DNA from: VFKU01 sp964620045
GTDB taxonomy: Bacteria; Hydrogenedentota; Hydrogenedentia; Hydrogenedentales; GCA-2746185
DNA: 64,000 bases
Direction of reading: 5' to 3'
Assembly: GCA_964620045.1 (NCBI GenBank)
Contig: CAZUJL010000011.1
Location: 65,490 to 129,489 of the forward strand
The translations under genes were made by a program, and so were the position numbers. Position 1 is the stretch's first letter, and every line of letters starts with the position of its first letter. Under the pieces are notes generated by a model. It had not been told where the DNA came from and did no database searches. It saw only the letters and a program-made list of their open reading frames with translations. This document shows positions 27,552 to 36,452 of the stretch, piece after piece.

Positions 27552-28189
27552 TAGCGGGTTAGTCTATAGAGCTTGCCACGGCGCAGCCCGCTGCCTTCGA
27601 AGGCATCATGCACCGGCACGCACTCCGTTACCCCATGCACGCCGGCTGTCGCAGCCTCTCGTTGCATCAAGTACACGTCTCCGGGCCGCAATTGCTTTAT
27701 TAGTTCAGAGTCGAAGGCTTCAGGGCGTTCCACGGCTCGCGCGGTATAGATGCGGCCCTTCGGGGCGTCGAGTTGTAGGGGATATTGGCCTGCCACCACA
27801 TGGCCCGAGGGCAGGTCGAGCGCCCTCAGCGCCTGGCGTAGATAGTCGGACTTCCGTTCGGAGCGTTCGACCAACCATACCGCCCGGTCCCCCAGCGCGA
27901 CAGCGATTGGTAGGGCGGGGAATCCTCCTCCCGATCCGATATCGACATAGGCCAGATCTGGTCGGCCCTGGATCTCTGGACAGAGGGTCAGCGAATCGGC
28001 GATATGCTCGTCGAAGCGTTCACCGAGGTCGCCTTTGGACATCAACTTCGCGGCAAGGTTCCACGTGGAACATAGCCGATGGAAGACCTCAATCCGCGCC
28101 AGGAAGGTATCGTGATCAATATCAATCCCGAGCGACAGGAGGACATTAAGGGCCTTGGTGGTTTGAGGAAAGCCATAGGAAGAAATCAT
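27551..28189 (-). CDS. rsmG: 16S rRNA (guanine(527)-N7)-methyltransferase
   Basis: SAM-dependent methyltransferase of G527 in 16S rRNA, formerly GidB. From the ATG at 28189 it is 212 residues; an in-frame TTG 60 bases up would add 20 residues and is less likely. Diagnostic features are ADSLTLCPE, the SAM-binding YVDIGSGGGFPALPIAVAL and the later RAVERPE. A parS-like site lies within the coding sequence, where the codons for CSTWN spell it out. The typical partners mnmG, parA and parB are not next to it, although the upstream gap looks origin-like. Confidence 0.96.
   Translation of the reverse strand: MISSYGFPQTTKALNVLLSLGIDIDHDTFLARIEVFHRLCSTWNLAAKLMSKGDLGERFDEHIADSLTLCPEIQGRPDLAYVDIGSGGGFPALPIAVALGDRAVWLVERSERKSDYLRQALRALDLPSGHVVAGQYPLQLDAPKGRIYTARAVERPEAFDSELIKQLRPGDVYLMQREAATAGVHGVTECVPVHDAFEGSGLRRGKLYRLTR
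28057..28072. promoter_or_regulatory. parS-like palindrome (site 2, inside rsmG)
   Basis: Read on the minus strand the 16-mer is TGTTCCACGTGGAACC, one base from TGTTNCACGTGNAACA. The inner 14-mer is identical to site 1, about 521 bases away. Finding the site inside a coding sequence is usual for parS. Confidence 0.75.
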
Positions 28190-28287
28190 GGAAATTACTT
28201 GCGTTTTGGCCAATAAATTCGATACATTCGGCAAATCCTGTAAGAGCAACCCACAAGCCTAATCACGCACATCTTGGGAGATACCCC

Positions 28288-29517
28288 GTGAAATTCTTGG
28301 TCCTTTTGGGGGACGGCATGGCCGATTTCCCGCATCCGGATTTGGACAATAAGACCCCGCTTCAGTACTCGAAAACTCCCGCGATGGATGCCGCCGCGCG
28401 GTCGGGCGTCTCCGGGTTGTTCTGTCCTATCGCTGACGGTCTGCCTGCCGGCAGTGACATTGGCAACCTGACCGTCTTCGGATACAACCCCCGCGAGACC
28501 TTCACCGGCCGTGCTCCGTTGGAGGCCGCGAACCAGGGAATCGTGCCCACCGACAACGAACTAGTCTTCCGCTGCAATCTAGTGACGCTGGAAGACGGCA
28601 AAATGCGGGATTTCACGGCCGATCATATCACGAACGAAGAAGCGCGCGAGCTGATCGGGGCGATCAACGCCGCAATGGGCCGGCCCGGCCTGCGCTTCGC
28701 GCCCGGCGTGAGCTATCGCAACCTGTGCATCGTGGGCACGACGCCCTCCACGCGCGAGCCCTTGCGCACCCTGCGCTGCACCCCTCCGCATGATATTACA
28801 GGACAAAACTATGATACGCATTTACCCTCGGGTCCGCAGCAGGATGCGGTCCGCGCGCTGATGGAGGCCTCGCGGCCCGTTCTCGCGGATCACCCTGTAA
28901 ATAAAGCTCGCCGCGCGGCCGGAAAGCTCCCGGCCACGAGCATTTGGCTCTGGGGCCAGGGCGGCGCGCCGCGGATCGCGCCCTACCGCGAACGCTTCGG
29001 GATCAGCGGAGCCGTCGTGTCCGCGGTCGATCTTGTCAACGGCATTGGCCATTGCGCCGGCTTTGAAGTCCTCCGCGTTCCGGGTATCACGGGCTATCTC
29101 GACACCAACTACGAAGGCAAAGTCAGCGCCGCGCTGGATGCCTTCGATCGCCACGACTTTGTCTACCTCCACGTCGAAGCGCCAGACGAAACAGCCCATC
29201 AGGGACGCCCGGATCTGAAGGTTCAGGCCATCGAAGACTTCGACAAGCGCGTCGTGGCCCCCTGCCTGGAAGCCGCCCGCCGCCGCGGCGACATCCGGAT
29301 TCTCATTGCACCGGACCACATCACCTCGCTGGCCAGCCGCACCCATGCCGGCGGCCCTGTTCCTTTTGTTCTGTGCGGCCCCGGCATCCGTCCCAACGGC
29401 CTGCGGTCGTACGACGAAGCCGAGGCCGCGCGCGCCGGCGTGTTGTACCCGGACGGCCACATGCTCGTGCCCGCCATGATTCGCGAGCAAGAGATCGCCT
29501 TCCCCCATGTGTCATAA
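28288..29517 (+). CDS. apgM: Cofactor-independent phosphoglycerate mutase (archaeal-type)
   Basis: Interconverts 3- and 2-phosphoglycerate in glycolysis and gluconeogenesis through a phosphoserine intermediate and two divalent metals, without 2,3-bisphosphoglycerate. 409 residues from a GTG start. It shows the alkaline-phosphatase-superfamily metal motif LLGDGMAD at the start, nucleophile Ser56 in LPAGSDIGNL and the metal-binding APDHITSLASRTHAGGPVPF near the C terminus. This is the archaeal-type form (about 400 residues), which also occurs in many bacteria. It lies 25 bases before cimA on the same strand, so the two may be cotranscribed. Confidence 0.94.
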   Translation: MKFLVLLGDGMADFPHPDLDNKTPLQYSKTPAMDAAARSGVSGLFCPIADGLPAGSDIGNLTVFGYNPRETFTGRAPLEAANQGIVPTDNELVFRCNLVTLEDGKMRDFTADHITNEEARELIGAINAAMGRPGLRFAPGVSYRNLCIVGTTPSTREPLRTLRCTPPHDITGQNYDTHLPSGPQQDAVRALMEASRPVLADHPVNKARRAAGKLPATSIWLWGQGGAPRIAPYRERFGISGAVVSAVDLVNGIGHCAGFEVLRVPGITGYLDTNYEGKVSAALDAFDRHDFVYLHVEAPDETAHQGRPDLKVQAIEDFDKRVVAPCLEAARRRGDIRILIAPDHITSLASRTHAGGPVPFVLCGPGIRPNGLRSYDEAEAARAGVLYPDGHMLVPAMIREQEIAFPHVS

Positions 29518-29542
29518 TCGGCGGCCCTAAAGGAAGATTTTC

Positions 29543-31138
29543 GTGCAGCCCCAAGTGGTCGACATCTACGACGTCACCCTGCGTGACGGCGCCCAAGGCC
29601 CCGGCATCAAGTTTTCGGCCGAGGACCAGCTCCGCGTTGTTAAGGCGCTCGACGATTTTGGGGCGAAATTTGTCGAAGGCGGCCAGCCGGGCTCGAATCC
29701 GAAAGCGGCCGAGTTCTTCGAACGCGCGCGCGACATGGACCTCAAGCATGTAAAGCTCGCGGCCTTCGGCAGCACGCGCCATTCCTCGCTCGCGCCCGAA
29801 GACGACGCGAACCTCGCCGCCTTGCTCAGCGCGCAGACGGACGTCGTCACGATCTTCGCCAAGTCCTCGCCCACGCATGTCCGCGAAGTATTGCGCGTGA
29901 GCCTCGATGAAAATTTGAAGATAGTAGAAGAGTCAGTTTCCTATCTCAGAGCAAATAAACGGCGTGTCTTCCTGGACGGAGAGCATTTCTTCGACGGCTT
30001 CTTCGAGGACCAGAGCTATGCCCTGGCCGTACTCGAGCGCGCCCGCGATGCCGGCGCCGAAATCCTGATCCTGTGCGACACCAACGGCGGCCGTCTGCCC
30101 GAGGAAATCGCAACCGCCATCAAGGCCGTCCGCGCCCATTTACCCGGCACGCCGCTCGGGATCCACGCGCACAACGATTGCGGCTGCGGCGTGGCGAACA
30201 GCGTCCGCGCGATTGCCGAGGGCGCCATACAGGTCCAGGGCACCATCAACGGCTACGGCGAACGCACAGGCAACGCCAACCTTTGCAGCATCATCCCCAT
30301 CCTGCAACTCAAAATGGGTTGCCAGTTGGTCACGCCGGAGCAGCTCAAGAGCCTGACGCGCGTCAGCCACCTGGTCGCCGAACTCGCGAACATGGTGCCG
30401 CGGGATTTCGATCCCTTCGTCGGCCGCGATGCGTTCACGCATAAGGGCGGCATGCACGCCGATGCCGTGCGCAAGGTAAAGTCGAGCTACGAACACATCG
30501 ACCCAACGTTGGTCGGCAATCACACGAGCATTCCCGTAAGCGAAATGGCCGGCCGCTCGAGCCTGCTTGATAAGGCCGAAGAACTCGGCATCGCGCTCGA
30601 TCGCCACGCACCCTCCACGCGCCGCATTCTCGATCGCGTGAAACAACTCGAATCCGAGGGCTACGAATACGAAGGCGCCGATGCCTCGCTGGTGCTGCTG
30701 ATGCGCCGCGAACTGGGCGCGCATGCACCGTTCTTCGCCGTCGAGGGCTACCACATCAATACGTCCCTCTCCGGCAACGGCATCGCGCGGACGACATCCG
30801 AAGCCACCATCAAGTTGCGGCTGCCGGACGGTGAACGCGTGCACACGGTGGGTGAAGGAAACGGCCCGGTGGATGCGCTGAATATGGCGCTCCGGCGGGC
30901 CTTGCAGGAAACCTATCCCGAGATCGAGCAGCTTCGTCTCGAGGACTATAAAGTCCGAATTCTGGACAGCCGCTCCGGCACACGCGCGAAGACACGGGTG
31001 TTAATCGAATCAAGCGACGGCCGCGAAGCGTGGTACACCGTCGGCGTGTCCGAGAACATCATCGCGGCATCCTTCGAAGCCTTGGCCGACAGCTTCGAAT
31101 ACCTGCTGCTCAGCCGCAAGCCCGTCTCCGCGAAATAA
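29543..31138 (+). CDS. cimA: (R)-citramalate synthase
   Basis: Condenses pyruvate and acetyl-CoA to citramalate, opening the threonine-independent route to 2-oxobutyrate and isoleucine. 531 residues from a GTG with AAGGAAG upstream. The HMGL-like barrel (about 1-285) begins YDVTLRDGAQGPGIKFS and contains metal-binding HAHNDCGCG. The C-terminal part (about 390-530) is the allosteric LeuA-type dimer domain. The GSTRH and GKFVEGGQPGSNPKA-type segments match CimA rather than LeuA. A leucine-type dehydrogenase elsewhere in the window belongs to the same branched-chain metabolism. Confidence 0.93.
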   Translation: MQPQVVDIYDVTLRDGAQGPGIKFSAEDQLRVVKALDDFGAKFVEGGQPGSNPKAAEFFERARDMDLKHVKLAAFGSTRHSSLAPEDDANLAALLSAQTDVVTIFAKSSPTHVREVLRVSLDENLKIVEESVSYLRANKRRVFLDGEHFFDGFFEDQSYALAVLERARDAGAEILILCDTNGGRLPEEIATAIKAVRAHLPGTPLGIHAHNDCGCGVANSVRAIAEGAIQVQGTINGYGERTGNANLCSIIPILQLKMGCQLVTPEQLKSLTRVSHLVAELANMVPRDFDPFVGRDAFTHKGGMHADAVRKVKSSYEHIDPTLVGNHTSIPVSEMAGRSSLLDKAEELGIALDRHAPSTRRILDRVKQLESEGYEYEGADASLVLLMRRELGAHAPFFAVEGYHINTSLSGNGIARTTSEATIKLRLPDGERVHTVGEGNGPVDALNMALRRALQETYPEIEQLRLEDYKVRILDSRSGTRAKTRVLIESSDGREAWYTVGVSENIIAASFEALADSFEYLLLSRKPVSAK

Positions 31139-31170
31139 CCACACCTCGCTACGCGTTTTTCGTCACAGCA

Positions 31171-31212
31171 GTGCAAAAAAGAAAGATGAACATGTCTCTC
31201 GACATGTCCATC
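31171..31212 (-). terminator. Rho-independent terminator of the small exported protein gene
   Basis: A 12-bp stem with one A-C mismatch (GATGAACATGTC at 31185-31196 with GACATGTCCATC at 31201-31212) and TCTC loop. On the minus strand it is followed by TTTCTTTTTTGC. It lies about 70 bases beyond the stop of the gene at 31281. Confidence 0.85.
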
Positions 31213-31280
31213 TCGAAATCTTATTAGTCCGATCGCGCGTTACGATCGATCTAGTCAGGCGACCTTCCCCACGTCCCGGA

Positions 31281-31718
31281 TTACAGGCTGTGCGCCATAT
31301 CCGAACCGCGGCCGAAGTTGATCTGCTGGTAAGCACCGACCAAGCCAGCGGTACCCAAGATGCGGGCACCACCACCGATCTGCGGCGAGCCGTTCGGGCC
31401 GTTCAACGTCATGTTGGCGATCGTCGAACCAGCACCTTCGCCCGCGCCCAGGTTAGCGACCGGCTGCCAGCGAATACCTTGATTCGCACCCAACGCAAAC
31501 GTCACGGTCTGGTTGACCGGGCCGCTCGCCGTAAGGCCGGTATAAATGACCGTGAGGGTTTGATCTGTACCCGACACGTCCTTCACGCCGATGACACCCG
31601 AGACACCAGTCGAACCGTTCGTCGTCGAGTCGATGAAGAACGGAACGTCAAGCGTGGACGCCAGCGCGACGCCGGCGACCACCACCATCATGGCAGCAAG
31701 AATGGAGAGCTTTTTCAT
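31281..31718 (-). CDS. Small exported protein of unknown function
   Basis: 145 residues from the ATG at 31718, which lies about ten bases after GGAGGT. A GTG twelve bases earlier is too close to the ribosome site. MKKLSILAAMMVVVAGVALAS is a clear signal peptide. The mature part is short, Gly/Thr/Ser/Asn-rich and predicted beta (for example TTNGSTGVSGVIGVKDVSGTDQ), without cysteines. No family was recognised. A strong ribosome site, a strong terminator and isolation from other genes suggest a highly expressed monocistronic transcript. Confidence 0.78.
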   Translation of the reverse strand: MKKLSILAAMMVVVAGVALASTLDVPFFIDSTTNGSTGVSGVIGVKDVSGTDQTLTVIYTGLTASGPVNQTVTFALGANQGIRWQPVANLGAGEGAGSTIANMTLNGPNGSPQIGGGARILGTAGLVGAYQQINFGRGSDMAHSL

Positions 31719-32020
31719 TTGTATTTTCACCTCCTCCCTTCAAGGGATGTTAGTTAAGGCTGGTAAAAGTAATTCGGCAGGTGTCTCTCGTGCCTTTGGA
31801 TTGCGGTACAGTGAACGCCCCGACCCTACCCCCATTATGAATAATGAGGACAAATCACGTTGCGCTGACCCGCGCCGCCGGCCCTAAGAAACGCTCCTTC
31901 CCAACAACTCGACTCGCCTATTACGGCGAATCCCAGCCAACCAATGTCTTCAAGGGTAACACGCTCTGGAAAGGGTGTCAAGAACCCTATTCATTGGCAG
32001 ATTGCCCCAAATTCGCGTGC
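31719..32020. other. Intergenic region without recognised features
   Basis: About 300 bases upstream of the small exported protein gene. It must contain that gene's promoter on the minus strand, but no convincing -35/-10 pair, RNA or ORF was seen. Confidence 0.35.
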
Positions 32021-32671
32021 TTAGGAACCCGTAATTTGGGTCATGTCTTCGACCTGCAAGACTCCGTGGGACTTGACCCATGCATTTAACTCCCAATAAT
32101 TGGGCCGGGGAAGCGAATCAGGGTTCATAACAGCGCACTCGCCGGTCTCTCCACAGCGATAGGTCCGCACCAGCGAATCGGAGATATAAAGCTGGAAAGC
32201 GTTATCGTTTTTTACACTTTTGGCAAGTTCTGTCAATGTATTAGGTGGGCCCGCCACTTCTTTTGTGCCCAGCATGTCGAAGTCGTACCGAATCTCGAAT
32301 TCCACCGGATATAGCAACGAATCCGTGCGTTTTACGTCCAGCACTTCCATATCGTGAAAGTTTCGGTAGTACTTCATCAGGACGTCGGTGCGCACGCCGT
32401 TGTCTTCATCAAAATAGATGTGGTCGTACACTTTGTTGCGGTAAATCATTTCTGCTGCGGCGAGCCGGGCCAGTTCTGATTTCGCCAGCTCCTCGGCTTT
32501 TTTGAGCAGCACGTCCTGAGTCACGGTAGAAGGTACGGTGGAAGGTTCGGCGGGAGTCACGGTGGTGGAGGATGCCGTCGCGCCCTTGCTCGCGGGCGAC
32601 ATGACCTGACCACCACACGACACGATCAAACCCGCCATTAATACACTCGCCAGCGCAATCTTGGCTTTCAT
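32021..32671 (-). CDS. Hypothetical lipoprotein
   Basis: 216 residues from the ATG at 32671, which has AAGGAG upstream. The signal peptide ends in a good lipobox LIVSCGG with Cys at about residue 19. A Ser/Thr/Pro-rich linker follows, then a mixed domain with an Asp/Glu-rich stretch (YFDEDNGVRTD). No catalytic motif and no family was recognised. It is read toward the same side as the neighbouring TMTC-like protein gene but is separated from it. Confidence 0.75.
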   Translation of the reverse strand: MKAKIALASVLMAGLIVSCGGQVMSPASKGATASSTTVTPAEPSTVPSTVTQDVLLKKAEELAKSELARLAAAEMIYRNKVYDHIYFDEDNGVRTDVLMKYYRNFHDMEVLDVKRTDSLLYPVEFEIRYDFDMLGTKEVAGPPNTLTELAKSVKNDNAFQLYISDSLVRTYRCGETGECAVMNPDSLPRPNYWELNAWVKSHGVLQVEDMTQITGS

Positions 32672-32744
32672 GAATATGCCACTCCTTAGATGCACGAAGT
32701 TTCAGTATACGCCTAGTTCCGGGCTTCCACAATCGCAGAACGAT

Positions 32745-34553
32745 TCAGTTCGAAGGCTTATCCAATGCCGCAAGTGCCTCCCGCGTACTCGTATCATTCG
32801 GGTTTAAGGCCAGCGTTTTCTCGAATTCGCGCCGCGCGCCGTCGCGATCGCCCATATCCACCAGCAACACCCCCAAGTTCGCGTGCGCCGGGCCGTACCA
32901 TGGGTTGGCCGCGATTGCGGCTCTGAACTGCGCCGCCGCCTCATCGCGCCGCTGAAGCTGGCCGAGCGCAATGCCAAGATTCACGCGAATGTCCGAACGG
33001 CTTGGCGACACCGCCACCGCACGCTCCAGGAACTCCGCGGCCTTGGCCGGGTCGCCCGTCATCAACGCATCGGTGCCCAGCCACACCAACGTCGATCGAT
33101 CCTTGGGAAATTCCTTCAACGTCTCGTGCATCAACGCCATGGCTTTCTGGCGATCCCCGGCCGCCTCGAACGCGGTCGCGAGATTGAATCGCTGCTGGGC
33201 ATTCGAGCCTTCCAGGCGGATCGCCGCTTCAAACATCGGTATCGCTTCCGCGGCCCGGCCCTGCTTGAGCAGCGCGAGTCCGTAGTAGTCGTGCGCGCGC
33301 GCATTGTCCTTCGTGACGGCGAGCGCCCGGGCAAACAACGTCTCGCTCGAACGCCAGGATGACAGCTGATTCCACGTCACCACGATCAACGCCGCACACA
33401 CCGTGGCGGTTACACCCACCCAGACCCGCCTCGTCACCTTGGCGAAATTGTCCGCGACGGTCCAAACAATGGCGATGAGTAGCCCAACCTGCGGCAGGTA
33501 GGTGTAGCGATCGGCGAAGGCCTGCGCGCCCACCTGCACGATGCCGATCACGGGCACGAGCACGCCCAGGAACCACAGCCATCCCACCAGGGCCGCCGGA
33601 GTCCGGCGGCGCATGCGCCACGCGGCGACGGTCGCCGCAACAAGTACCAGCGCGCCCAACGCCGCCCGCATCTGCAGCGCGCCCGCGTGCGGCATGGGAT
33701 AAAACGCGCACAGACCCAGGGGCACAAAGGTCTGCCGCACATACATCCAGTACCCCCCGAGCGCGACGAGGATGCGGTGCCAAACTGGGTTTGATTCGAG
33801 ATCGGAAACGGCGCCGCCCGTGGACTGCGTGTAGATCGTCAGCACGGCTGCGCCGGCGGCCAGTGCGATCAACGGTATTTTTTCGACAACGAGCCTTCTT
33901 GCGTTGTGAACCCACGCGCGCCCCTCGCCCGCCACGCGGCCGAGCGGCCACCAATCGAGCAACAACAGCACACACGGCAGCGTGACCACCATCGGCTTCG
34001 ACATCACGCCGCAGGCATACGCCAGCAGCACCAAGGCGTAGCGCAGGGCGCCCGGCCGCCGCGCGTATTCGGCATAGGCCAGCAAGGTCAGCATCCAGAA
34101 CAACCCGCTGAGCACATCCTTGCGCTCCGCCACCCACGCCACGGATTCCGCGCGCAGGGGATGCAGCGCAAAGATGAGCGCGACGCATGCACTGCGCCAC
34201 GCCTGCCCGGTCAGGCGCATGAGCGCCAGGTAGAGCGTTCCCGCCGTGAGCGCGTGCAGCGCCACATTCGTCGCGTGGTGTCCGGCCGGATTCAATCCAT
34301 ACAGGCTGACATCCGCGAGATGCGACAGCAGCGTCAGCGGATACCACTGCACGCCGACGAACGCCGTCCATGCCCAGAGGAAGGTGCTGGCCTCGAGCCC
34401 CCGCTGCACGATGTGGTTGCCGGTTACATACAGATTGTCGTCGTAGTTGACGAATTCGAACCCGATCGCGCGCGCAAACACGATCGCCGTCAGCGTCGTG
34501 ATGCCGGTTGTGATCGCCACATGGCCGCGCCAACCCAACTCCGTTGTCCTCAT
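32745..34553 (-). CDS. TMTC-like membrane protein with C-terminal TPRs
   Basis: 602 residues. The first ~410 are a multi-pass membrane domain with the hallmarks of bacterial TMTC/DUF1736-type putative O-mannosyltransferases: an early acidic YDDNLYV, then ALHPLRAESVAWVAERKDVLS. About 430-600 are four TPR repeats ending near the C terminus (for example PWYGPAHANLGVLLVDMGDRDGARREFEKTL). The start overlaps the stop of the upstream TPR gene by four bases (ATGA), so they are translated together. Transfer of a sugar from a polyprenyl donor to exported proteins is likely by family, not shown. Confidence 0.88.
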   Translation of the reverse strand: MRTTELGWRGHVAITTGITTLTAIVFARAIGFEFVNYDDNLYVTGNHIVQRGLEASTFLWAWTAFVGVQWYPLTLLSHLADVSLYGLNPAGHHATNVALHALTAGTLYLALMRLTGQAWRSACVALIFALHPLRAESVAWVAERKDVLSGLFWMLTLLAYAEYARRPGALRYALVLLAYACGVMSKPMVVTLPCVLLLLDWWPLGRVAGEGRAWVHNARRLVVEKIPLIALAAGAAVLTIYTQSTGGAVSDLESNPVWHRILVALGGYWMYVRQTFVPLGLCAFYPMPHAGALQMRAALGALVLVAATVAAWRMRRRTPAALVGWLWFLGVLVPVIGIVQVGAQAFADRYTYLPQVGLLIAIVWTVADNFAKVTRRVWVGVTATVCAALIVVTWNQLSSWRSSETLFARALAVTKDNARAHDYYGLALLKQGRAAEAIPMFEAAIRLEGSNAQQRFNLATAFEAAGDRQKAMALMHETLKEFPKDRSTLVWLGTDALMTGDPAKAAEFLERAVAVSPSRSDIRVNLGIALGQLQRRDEAAAQFRAAIAANPWYGPAHANLGVLLVDMGDRDGARREFEKTLALNPNDTSTREALAALDKPSN

Positions 34554-35398
34554 GCGCCGCCCCCGTCCACAATCGCGCGGAATGCGGCCGTATCTCGAAT
34601 CCCGTCGAAGTCCGGGTCCTCGCGCGCATCCATCTTGAACAGCGGCTCATCCGTGATCGCCTGCGCCAGATACTCCAGCGCCTGCGCCGTGGCGCCCTCG
34701 CGCGCATAGCTGCACGCCAGGTTGTAATTCGCCTGCGGCATGCCGGGGGCCACCGCGAGCACGCGCAGGTACTCCTCGCGCGCCTCGGCATGCCGTCCCA
34801 ATTCATCCAGAATCACGCCGTAGTTAAAGTGGTTCACAGGATGATCCGGCTCGATCGTCAGCGCTTGCTGCGCATGATCCAGCGCCGCGCTCATTTCACC
34901 CGCGCGCCGCAATAGGATGGCCATGTCGCTGTGTGGCCGGCTCCACCCAGGTTCGAGCGCGAGCGCTCGTTCGAAGGACTGCATCGCTTCGTCGCGCCGG
35001 CCCGACACAAACTGGAGAATCCCCAGCCCGTTTAGCGGCCACGCCCACTGCGGCCGCATCCGGCTGGCGTGCAGAAACGCGTCTTCCGCGGCGGCGGCAT
35101 TCGAGAAGCCGTAATACTGCTGCAATCCGCGTGCGTACCAGGCCTCCGCGGTTGCCAAGGCGGGCGTATCGCAATAGTCCGCCACCCGGTCCACCAGCGT
35201 CTGCGTTGCCGCCTCGCGCACGCGCGGATCCATGTCCAAGGCCTGCAGCATGTCCGTCACGAACCGGTCGCGCTGCGAGCGCTCCTCGCGCGTCGGCCCG
35301 CTGAACACATCGCCCGCTAGGTGCCGCAGCAAAAACGCCGCGACAGCCAGCCCCGCTGCCACGGCGGCGATGGTCCACGGAATGCGGTGTCGAATCAT
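34550..35398 (-). CDS. Membrane-anchored TPR protein
   Basis: 282 residues from the ATG at 35398. An N-terminal helix (about 6-26) is followed by a helical region with TPR motifs (about 80-260), for example ARGLQQYYGFSNAAAAEDAFLHAS and YGVILDELGRHAEAREEYLRVL. It overlaps the TMTC-like gene by four bases, suggesting the two products cooperate at the membrane. Divergent from the Gfo/Idh gene about 100 bases away, so that gap holds both promoters. Confidence 0.85.
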   Translation of the reverse strand: MIRHRIPWTIAAVAAGLAVAAFLLRHLAGDVFSGPTREERSQRDRFVTDMLQALDMDPRVREAATQTLVDRVADYCDTPALATAEAWYARGLQQYYGFSNAAAAEDAFLHASRMRPQWAWPLNGLGILQFVSGRRDEAMQSFERALALEPGWSRPHSDMAILLRRAGEMSAALDHAQQALTIEPDHPVNHFNYGVILDELGRHAEAREEYLRVLAVAPGMPQANYNLACSYAREGATAQALEYLAQAITDEPLFKMDAREDPDFDGIRDTAAFRAIVDGGGA

Positions 35399-35499
35399 CG
35401 GGGCAGTATATCCATCCGTCCATGAGCAGCCGTAGCACACTCCCGCTCGCGCGTTCCCATTTCACCCACCACTTCTCTATACTGCGCACGGGGGTTCTC

Positions 35500-36450
35500 A
35501 TGAAACTCGCGCTCATCGGCTGCGGTCCAGATGGACTCGCGCTTGCCGCCGCCGCCCGTTCTATCAACCTCGATCTCGCCGCGTGCGTCGACACCTCGCT
35601 TGCCGCCGCGCGAAAGGCAGCAACCCTCGCCCGGAGCACCGCAAAAAAAGACATCGCCAGTGTACTAAAGCATAAGGATATTGAGGCCGTGCTGCTCGGC
35701 GGCGCCCCCGCTCCGCGCAACGCCCATCTGCGCGCGGCACTGGCCCACGCCAAGCACGTGTTCTGCCCCGCGCCCTTTGCGCCCGATGCCACCGCCGCAA
35801 AAAGCCTGCTTGCCACGGCCCGCGACGCGAGCGCGCATCTGTACGTGGCCTATGACTGCCGCGTCGCGCCGGAAGACCTCGCGCTTGCGCGGCAACTCGA
35901 TGCACAAGCCGCCGGCAAGCCCGGTTTCATTCGCGTGCACCGCGCCGTCCGCGTGCCTAAGACGACCGCGTCGGGCGGCGGAAAACGTGGTTCAAACGAA
36001 ACGATCATCACCGGCTTGCTTGCGCGCGATTTCGACTGGCTGATCCGCCGCTTTGGCGTGGCCGGCACGGTATACGCCCAAGCTACTTCGCAATCCGGAC
36101 TCGATCATGCCGCATTGACGCTGACATTTCCGCGGGGCCCGATCGCGCAACTCATCGGCACCCGCGCGGCACACGGTCTCCCCGATCGCGCTACCGTCGA
36201 AGTCTGCGGCACGGGCGGAATGCTGCAATACAGCAGCGACGATCCCGTCCTTGAATCGACGGCACACGCCGGCCACACCGAGCGCACCAGTCCCATCGCG
36301 CCCGATCTCTGGGCCCGCCATCTGCGGCAGTTCGTCGAGACCATTCAACAATCGCCGGCAAAGCAACAGTACGAACACGAGCTCAACGTCGTGCGCGTGA
36401 TCGATGCCGCGCTCCGCTCGGCGGACACCGGCCGCGAGCAGAGACCCTAG
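35500..36450 (+). CDS. Gfo/Idh/MocA family oxidoreductase
   Basis: 316 residues from the ATG at 35500 (MKLALIGCGPDGLALA). Further upstream in-frame residues do not match the family. The N-terminal Rossmann region contains GCGPDG in place of the commoner GxGxxG. The usual EKP motif near residue 95 is not clearly conserved (VFCPAPFAPDA), so NAD binding may be altered. It is unexported. It is the first gene of a tightly packed operon: Sel1 protein (two-base gap) and a second Gfo/Idh enzyme (overlapping). Confidence 0.8.
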   Translation: MKLALIGCGPDGLALAAAARSINLDLAACVDTSLAAARKAATLARSTAKKDIASVLKHKDIEAVLLGGAPAPRNAHLRAALAHAKHVFCPAPFAPDATAAKSLLATARDASAHLYVAYDCRVAPEDLALARQLDAQAAGKPGFIRVHRAVRVPKTTASGGGKRGSNETIITGLLARDFDWLIRRFGVAGTVYAQATSQSGLDHAALTLTFPRGPIAQLIGTRAAHGLPDRATVEVCGTGGMLQYSSDDPVLESTAHAGHTERTSPIAPDLWARHLRQFVETIQQSPAKQQYEHELNVVRVIDAALRSADTGREQRP

Positions 36451-36452
36451 CG

